The notes under the pieces: generated by a model | Seen by the model: only the letters and a program-made list of their open reading frames with translations | What the model was told of the DNA's origin: nothing | Databases searched by the model: none | Shown: piece by piece, positions 59,881 to 64,000 of the stretch | Position numbering within the stretch: the first letter of the stretch is position 1 | Layout of the letters: each line of letters begins with the position of its first letter | Made by a program: the position numbers and the translations under genes | Origin: Saprospiraceae bacterium | GTDB lineage: Bacteria > Bacteroidota > Bacteroidia > Chitinophagales > Saprospiraceae | Length of the DNA stretch: 64,000 bases | Assembly (NCBI GenBank): GCA_013140975.1 | Contig: JABFRV010000041.1 | Location: 1 to 64,000 of the forward strand | Direction: 5' to 3'

Positions 59881-60858
59881 ATGACAAAGGAAATTAGTAG
59901 AAATATTAAACTCGGAATTTTTGTAATTTTAGGAACACTATTTCTGAGTGTTGCTTTTTATTTATTAGGGAGTAAAAAAAATTTATTCGGATCTACGATA
60001 CAAATTAGTGCTAAGTTTAGTGATGTTGGTGGTCTGCAATCAGGCAATAATATAAGGCTAGGCGGAATTAATATAGGTACCGTTAAAAGCGTACAACTCG
60101 CACCGAATCAAATGATAAATGTCGAAATGTTGATTGAAAGAAAATCACAACCGTATGTCAGAAAAAATTTTTTAGTCAGTGTAGGAACAGATGGGTTAAT
60201 GGGAAATAAGGTGGTTAACATGCATCCTATGAGTGATTCCTCAGAGCCTATAGTGGAAGGCGATGTATTAGAAGCAAAGCCTGTAGTTGGAATGGATGAG
60301 ATAGTAAGATCGCTTAACCAGACAATAGATGATGCTTCTGCCGTCACTAAAAACCTTAGAGCTGTTACAGAAAGATTGAACGGCCCAAATGTATTATGGA
60401 ACTTACTCACGGATTCAATACTTGTCGATAATGTTAAACAGTCAATCGTAAATATTAAGTTGACGAGCAGTCGTACTGCAACGATTACAGGTGATTTAAG
60501 CAAGATTGTGAACGAAGTTAAAAATGGAAAAGGGTCAATAGGTGCCTTATTGACAGATACTTCTTTTGCCAATAAGTTAAACCAAACGATTGTAAATATT
60601 AATGTTGTATCCGATACCATGGCACTTATCTCAGGTGACCTTAGAAATATTACCCGAAAAATAGAAAATGGAGAAGGAACATTAGGAGCTCTATTATTAG
60701 ATACAACATTTGTTCCTAACCTAAATAAAAGCATGGAGAACATTAAGAGCGGAACGAAAGGGTTTGAACAGAATATGGAAGCATTAAAACACAACTTCTT
60801 ATTAAGAGCTTATTTTAAAAAACAAAACAAGAAAAACAAAACGAATTCCACAAAGTAA
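59881..60858 (+). CDS. mlaD: MCE-domain lipid-transport protein (MlaD-like)
   Basis: 325 residues. One N-terminal transmembrane helix (~8-28) and an MCE domain (~35-115: QISAKFSDVGGLQSGNNIRL, GGINIGTVKSVQL). The C-terminal ~200 residues are helical and contain two internal repeats (VKNGKGSIGALLTDTSF and IENGEGTLGALLLDTTF), longer than in E. coli MlaD and typical of Bacteroidota MCE proteins. It would form the periplasmic lipid-binding ring attached to MlaE-MlaF. It starts 2 nt after mlaF; mlaB and mlaC equivalents are not adjacent. Confidence 0.92.
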   Translation: MTKEISRNIKLGIFVILGTLFLSVAFYLLGSKKNLFGSTIQISAKFSDVGGLQSGNNIRLGGINIGTVKSVQLAPNQMINVEMLIERKSQPYVRKNFLVSVGTDGLMGNKVVNMHPMSDSSEPIVEGDVLEAKPVVGMDEIVRSLNQTIDDASAVTKNLRAVTERLNGPNVLWNLLTDSILVDNVKQSIVNIKLTSSRTATITGDLSKIVNEVKNGKGSIGALLTDTSFANKLNQTIVNINVVSDTMALISGDLRNITRKIENGEGTLGALLLDTTFVPNLNKSMENIKSGTKGFEQNMEALKHNFLLRAYFKKQNKKNKTNSTK

Positions 60859-61018
60859 TTTATTCATTAAATGTTTCTTGTAGAATAAGCAATGTTAAAA
60901 ATCAATTTTCTCTTGATATCAATTTGTGCAAACCTATATGCTTTCAGTATGATTTATACGTTTCAAAAAAAATACTCAACTATAATTTTAGACAATTGTA
61001 ATTCAAGATAATCAATAC

Positions 61019-63418
61019 ATGAAGCACATACTTTTTTTTAAGCAAATTAGCATCACGGATATTGCCAAAGTTGGCGGAAAAAACGCTTCACTTGGGGAAA
61101 TGTACAATCAGCTAAACCCAAAAGGAATTGGCATTCCTAATGGCTTTGCTTTAACAGCAGATGCCTATCGGTTATTTCGTGAGCACAATGGAATAGAGAA
61201 ACAACTCAATGAGTTATTACTTTCGTTAGATACAAAACAGTATTCAAATCTTGCTGCCATCGGCCAATCGGCAAGGACTATGATTTTATCAGGAACATTT
61301 CCTCAAGAAATAATTGATGATATTAACGAAGCATATAAAACACTTTCCAATGATTGTGGAATCCAAAATTTAGATGTTGCTGTTCGCAGCAGTGCTACTG
61401 CTGAAGATTTACCAACCGCAAGTTTTGCAGGAAGAATGGAGTCCTTTCTCAATATTAACGGAGAAAAACAATTGCTTGAGGCAATTCATCTTTGTTATGC
61501 ATCTTTATTTACTGATCGCGCGATTAAATACCGCCATGATATGGGCTTTACAGGAATTGACATTGCAATTTCAGTCGGTGTTCAGCAAATGGTGCGTAGT
61601 GACAAGGCCTCATCAGGCGTAGCATTTACGATTGATCCTGATACAGGATTTGAAAATAGCATCGTCATAAATAGTTGCTGGGGATTGGGAGAAAACATCG
61701 TACAAGGCAGGGTGACACCAGATGAATGGCTCGTGTTTAAACCTACCCTATTTGCTGAAAAATTAAATCCGATTTTAAAAAGTATTTGTGGAAGAAAGGA
61801 ATTTACGATGTTATATGTTGAAAATGCAGAACGCGCGTCTGCAGAAAAAACAATTATAAATATTGAATCATCTTCAGAGCAACAGAAAAAGTTATCGCTT
61901 ACAAACAATGAAGTTATCCAGCTTTCTCAATGGTGTTACAAAATTGAAGAACACTACGGCAAGGCAATGGATATTGAATGGGCAAAAGACGGAATCAACA
62001 AGCAACTTTATATTGTACAGGCAAGACCTGAAACAGTACGCGAAAAAGAAAAAAAACAAGTACGGGAAATCTATTCTCTTCAGGAAAAAAGTAAACTTCT
62101 TACAAAAGGAATTGCCTTGGGTGATAAAATCGCTTCAGGAAAAGCACGTATTATTAATCATCCACAGGATGGAGATCAATTGCAAAAAGGAGAAATATTG
62201 GTGACTGATATTACGAATCCTGATTGGGATCCGGTATTAAAAAAGGCAGCAGCAATCATTACCAATAAAGGTGGAAGAACCAGCCACGCTGCAATTGTAG
62301 CAAGAGAATTAGGAACGGTTGCTGTGGTAGGATGTGGAAACGCAACTGATGTAATTAAAGATGGACAGGAAATAACTGTTTCATGTGCAGAAGGAAAAGA
62401 AGGAAATATTTATGATGGTATTTTAAAATGGAGTATAAAAGAACAGGATTATAGCAGCTTACCCATGCCAAAGACGAATCCGATGTTTATTCTTGCGGAT
62501 CCTGAACGTGCATTTGAACTGAGCAATTACCCTAATCAGGGGGTTGGTTTATTACGCTTGGAATTTGCTATCAGCAACAGCATTCGTATTCATCCATTAG
62601 CTTTACTTGAACCTGAAAAAATTACGGATGAAAAAACAAGAACAGCAATAAACGAACTTGTAAAAGATTATACGGATGACAAAACATATTTCATTAACAA
62701 ACTTGCTGAAGCAGTATCGATGGTTGCAGCTGCATTTTACCCGAAAGATGTGATTGTTCGGATGAGTGATTTTAAAAGCAATGAATATGCAAATTTGATT
62801 GGAGGAAAATATTTTGAACCACATGAAGAAAACCCGATGATTGGCTTGCGTGGTGCATCCCGTTACTACAACGATTTTTACAGAAAAGGCTTTGCATTGG
62901 AATGTGAAGCCATGAAGAAAGTACGGAATGAAATGGGCATGACCAATGTAAAACTTATGATTCCGTTTTGCCGCACGGTAGAAGAAGGAGAAAAAGTGAT
63001 TGCAGAAATGGCCGCAAACGGATTAAAACAAAACGAAAATGGTTTGGAAATTTATGTAATGATAGAAATACCCAGCAATGTTTTGTTAGCGGATGAATTT
63101 GCAAAATTGTTTGATGGCTTTTCCATCGGCTCCAATGATTTGACACAACTCACTTTAGGATTGGATAGAGATTCTGCCCTGGTTAGTTATTTGTTCAACG
63201 AAGAAAATCCCGCTGTAAAAGGATTAATAAAAAAAACGATTCAGGCTGCAAAACGAAACAACATAAAAGTCGGTTTATGTGGTCAAGCTCCAAGTGATAT
63301 TCCGGCCTTTGCCAGATTTCTGGTTGAAGAAGGTATTGATAGTATTTCATTCAATGCCGATGCTTTAATAAAAGGAATTGAAAATATTTTACAAGCTGAA
63401 AAAAATATTGAAATTTAA
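61019..63418 (+). CDS. ppsA: Phosphoenolpyruvate synthase
   Basis: 799 residues, full PPS length. It converts pyruvate and ATP to PEP, AMP and phosphate. The N-terminal ATP-grasp domain (VGGKNASLGEMYNQL, VAVRSSATAEDLPTASFAG, NSCWGLGENIVQGRVTPDEW), the phospho-His domain (KGGRTSHAAIVARELGTVAV; His in GGRTSHA) and the C-terminal PEP-binding TIM barrel are present. The barrel shows NQGVGLLRLEFAI, LMIPFCRTVEEGEKV, FSIGSNDLTQLTLGLDRDS and VGLCGQAPSD. A gluconeogenic enzyme, cytoplasmic. The CoA-transferase gene starts 11 nt after it, so the two are probably cotranscribed for growth on acetate or similar substrates. Confidence 0.96.
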   Translation: MKHILFFKQISITDIAKVGGKNASLGEMYNQLNPKGIGIPNGFALTADAYRLFREHNGIEKQLNELLLSLDTKQYSNLAAIGQSARTMILSGTFPQEIIDDINEAYKTLSNDCGIQNLDVAVRSSATAEDLPTASFAGRMESFLNINGEKQLLEAIHLCYASLFTDRAIKYRHDMGFTGIDIAISVGVQQMVRSDKASSGVAFTIDPDTGFENSIVINSCWGLGENIVQGRVTPDEWLVFKPTLFAEKLNPILKSICGRKEFTMLYVENAERASAEKTIINIESSSEQQKKLSLTNNEVIQLSQWCYKIEEHYGKAMDIEWAKDGINKQLYIVQARPETVREKEKKQVREIYSLQEKSKLLTKGIALGDKIASGKARIINHPQDGDQLQKGEILVTDITNPDWDPVLKKAAAIITNKGGRTSHAAIVARELGTVAVVGCGNATDVIKDGQEITVSCAEGKEGNIYDGILKWSIKEQDYSSLPMPKTNPMFILADPERAFELSNYPNQGVGLLRLEFAISNSIRIHPLALLEPEKITDEKTRTAINELVKDYTDDKTYFINKLAEAVSMVAAAFYPKDVIVRMSDFKSNEYANLIGGKYFEPHEENPMIGLRGASRYYNDFYRKGFALECEAMKKVRNEMGMTNVKLMIPFCRTVEEGEKVIAEMAANGLKQNENGLEIYVMIEIPSNVLLADEFAKLFDGFSIGSNDLTQLTLGLDRDSALVSYLFNEENPAVKGLIKKTIQAAKRNNIKVGLCGQAPSDIPAFARFLVEEGIDSISFNADALIKGIENILQAEKNIEI

Positions 63419-63429
63419 GAACTCACCAA

Positions 63430-64000
63430 ATGCAAAGAATGTCTTCTCAAAGTGCTTTAGAAATTATTAAAAGTGGCGATCGTGTATTTTTACAAGGAGG
63501 CGCAGCCACACCTTCTATTTTGCTACGTGCTTTATTTAAGAGAAAAGAAGAACTCAAAAATGTGGAACTGATAAGCATTACCACATTGGGAGATGATCTT
63601 TTCAACTCTGAAAATATGGGTAATAGTTTTTTTGTCAACTCTCTTTTCGTTTCAAAAAATGTACGTAAAATTGTGAACACTGATCTCGGAGAGTATGTGC
63701 CTGTTTTTCTAAGTGAGATACCACTTCTATTTAAAAACAATATATTGCCAATTGATGTAGCCTTAATTCATGTTTCTTTACCCGATAAACATGGATATTG
63801 CTCTCTGGGCACATCAGTAGACACTGTTCGTTCAGCAATTGCAAATGCCAAACATGTTATTGCACAAGTAAACAAACAAATGCCTCGGACGCATGGCAAC
63901 GGCATAATTCACATTTCAGAAATCAACTCCATTGTAGAAATTGACGAACCATTACCGGAAATTAATTATGGTAAAAAGATTGATGAAAAATCTTTGGCTA
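63430..64000 (+). CDS. Acetyl-CoA hydrolase/transferase family protein, C-terminus outside window
   Basis: The first 190 codons are in the window (ATG at 63430) and the frame is open to the end. The N-terminal domain of the acetyl-CoA hydrolase/4-hydroxybutyrate CoA-transferase family is clear: IIKSGDRVFLQGGAATPSIL, LISITTLGDDLF, FLSEIPLLFKNNILPIDVAL, HVSLPDKHGYCSLGTSVD and KHVIAQVNKQMPRTHGNG. It transfers or hydrolyses short-chain acyl-CoA. The catalytic Glu and second domain lie beyond 64000. It is 11 nt after ppsA. Confidence 0.88.
   Translation, partial: MQRMSSQSALEIIKSGDRVFLQGGAATPSILLRALFKRKEELKNVELISITTLGDDLFNSENMGNSFFVNSLFVSKNVRKIVNTDLGEYVPVFLSEIPLLFKNNILPIDVALIHVSLPDKHGYCSLGTSVDTVRSAIANAKHVIAQVNKQMPRTHGNGIIHISEINSIVEIDEPLPEINYGKKIDEKSLA

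Noticed and set aside
60108-60794. 228-codon minus-strand frame opposite mlaD
   Set aside because: mlaD has an intact MCE domain and sits in a tight operon; the antisense frame has no promoter or recognisable domain.

Overview
The window looks like chromosomal DNA from a free-living member of the Bacteroidota, probably Saprospiraceae or a close relative (lineage is inference). The signs are high A+T content, several large secreted proteins ending in type IX secretion (Por) sorting domains, a TlpA/DUF4369 lipoprotein, a TPR-HTH regulator, and repeated use of the Bacteroidota -7 promoter box TAnnTTTG directly in front of start codons. There is no rRNA, recognisable tRNA, CRISPR array, insertion sequence or phage.

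Left end (1-7.0 kb): this is the most unusual region. A leftward gene run encodes an ECF sigma factor, a single-pass membrane TPR protein with an anti-sigma-like N-terminus, an exported M48-type zinc peptidase and an exported TPR-CHAT protein cut by the window edge. An exported caspase-family (C14) protein diverges from it. The 9-mer CTGATAACA lies 41-49 nt in front of four of these five start codons, always pointing at the gene and followed 15 nt later by AAT. I read this as a private promoter recognised by the local sigma factor, making the cluster a candidate envelope signalling/protease system.

7-24 kb: purL and a TlpA-like thioredoxin; a TonB-C-like exported protein; secreted type IX cargo (a zinc-peptidase-like protein, a sialate O-acetylesterase-like protein and a parallel beta-helix protein); a DUF2130 protein; an AlgI-type MBOAT O-acetyltransferase with an SGNH-like partner; and tpiA. 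24-35 kb: DUF72, ppk1 and cutA in one unit; a leftward CzcCBA/CusCBA-type metal efflux operon led by a small His-rich exported protein; and a LolD-like ATPase. 35-40.5 kb: two glycosyltransferases, ribBA with a degenerate cyclohydrolase II half, and a cNMP-patatin protein whose 5' end appears frameshifted.

40.6-49 kb: two tandem paralogous secreted proteins sharing a C-terminal cassette, a 54-residue membrane protein, a TPR-HTH regulator, a bestrophin-like channel and an exported pirin. 49-53 kb: a DtxR/MntR-type regulator diverges from a di-heme oxidoreductase, Rieske lipoprotein and outer-membrane porin operon, with a perfect inverted repeat between the operon's -33 and -7 boxes. 53-55 kb: a second ECF sigma/anti-sigma pair diverges from a DUF6249-like membrane protein; both directions carry TGTAACC-N16-CGTC. 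55-64 kb: an MBL-fold hydrolase, a secreted Kelch protein, a TerB-like small protein, the mlaEFD lipid transporter, PEP synthase and the start of an acetyl-CoA hydrolase/transferase.

All assignments come from reading motifs and gene context by eye; no database search was possible. Several starts were moved from the longest open frame because that start lay inside a promoter box or upstream of the conserved domain.
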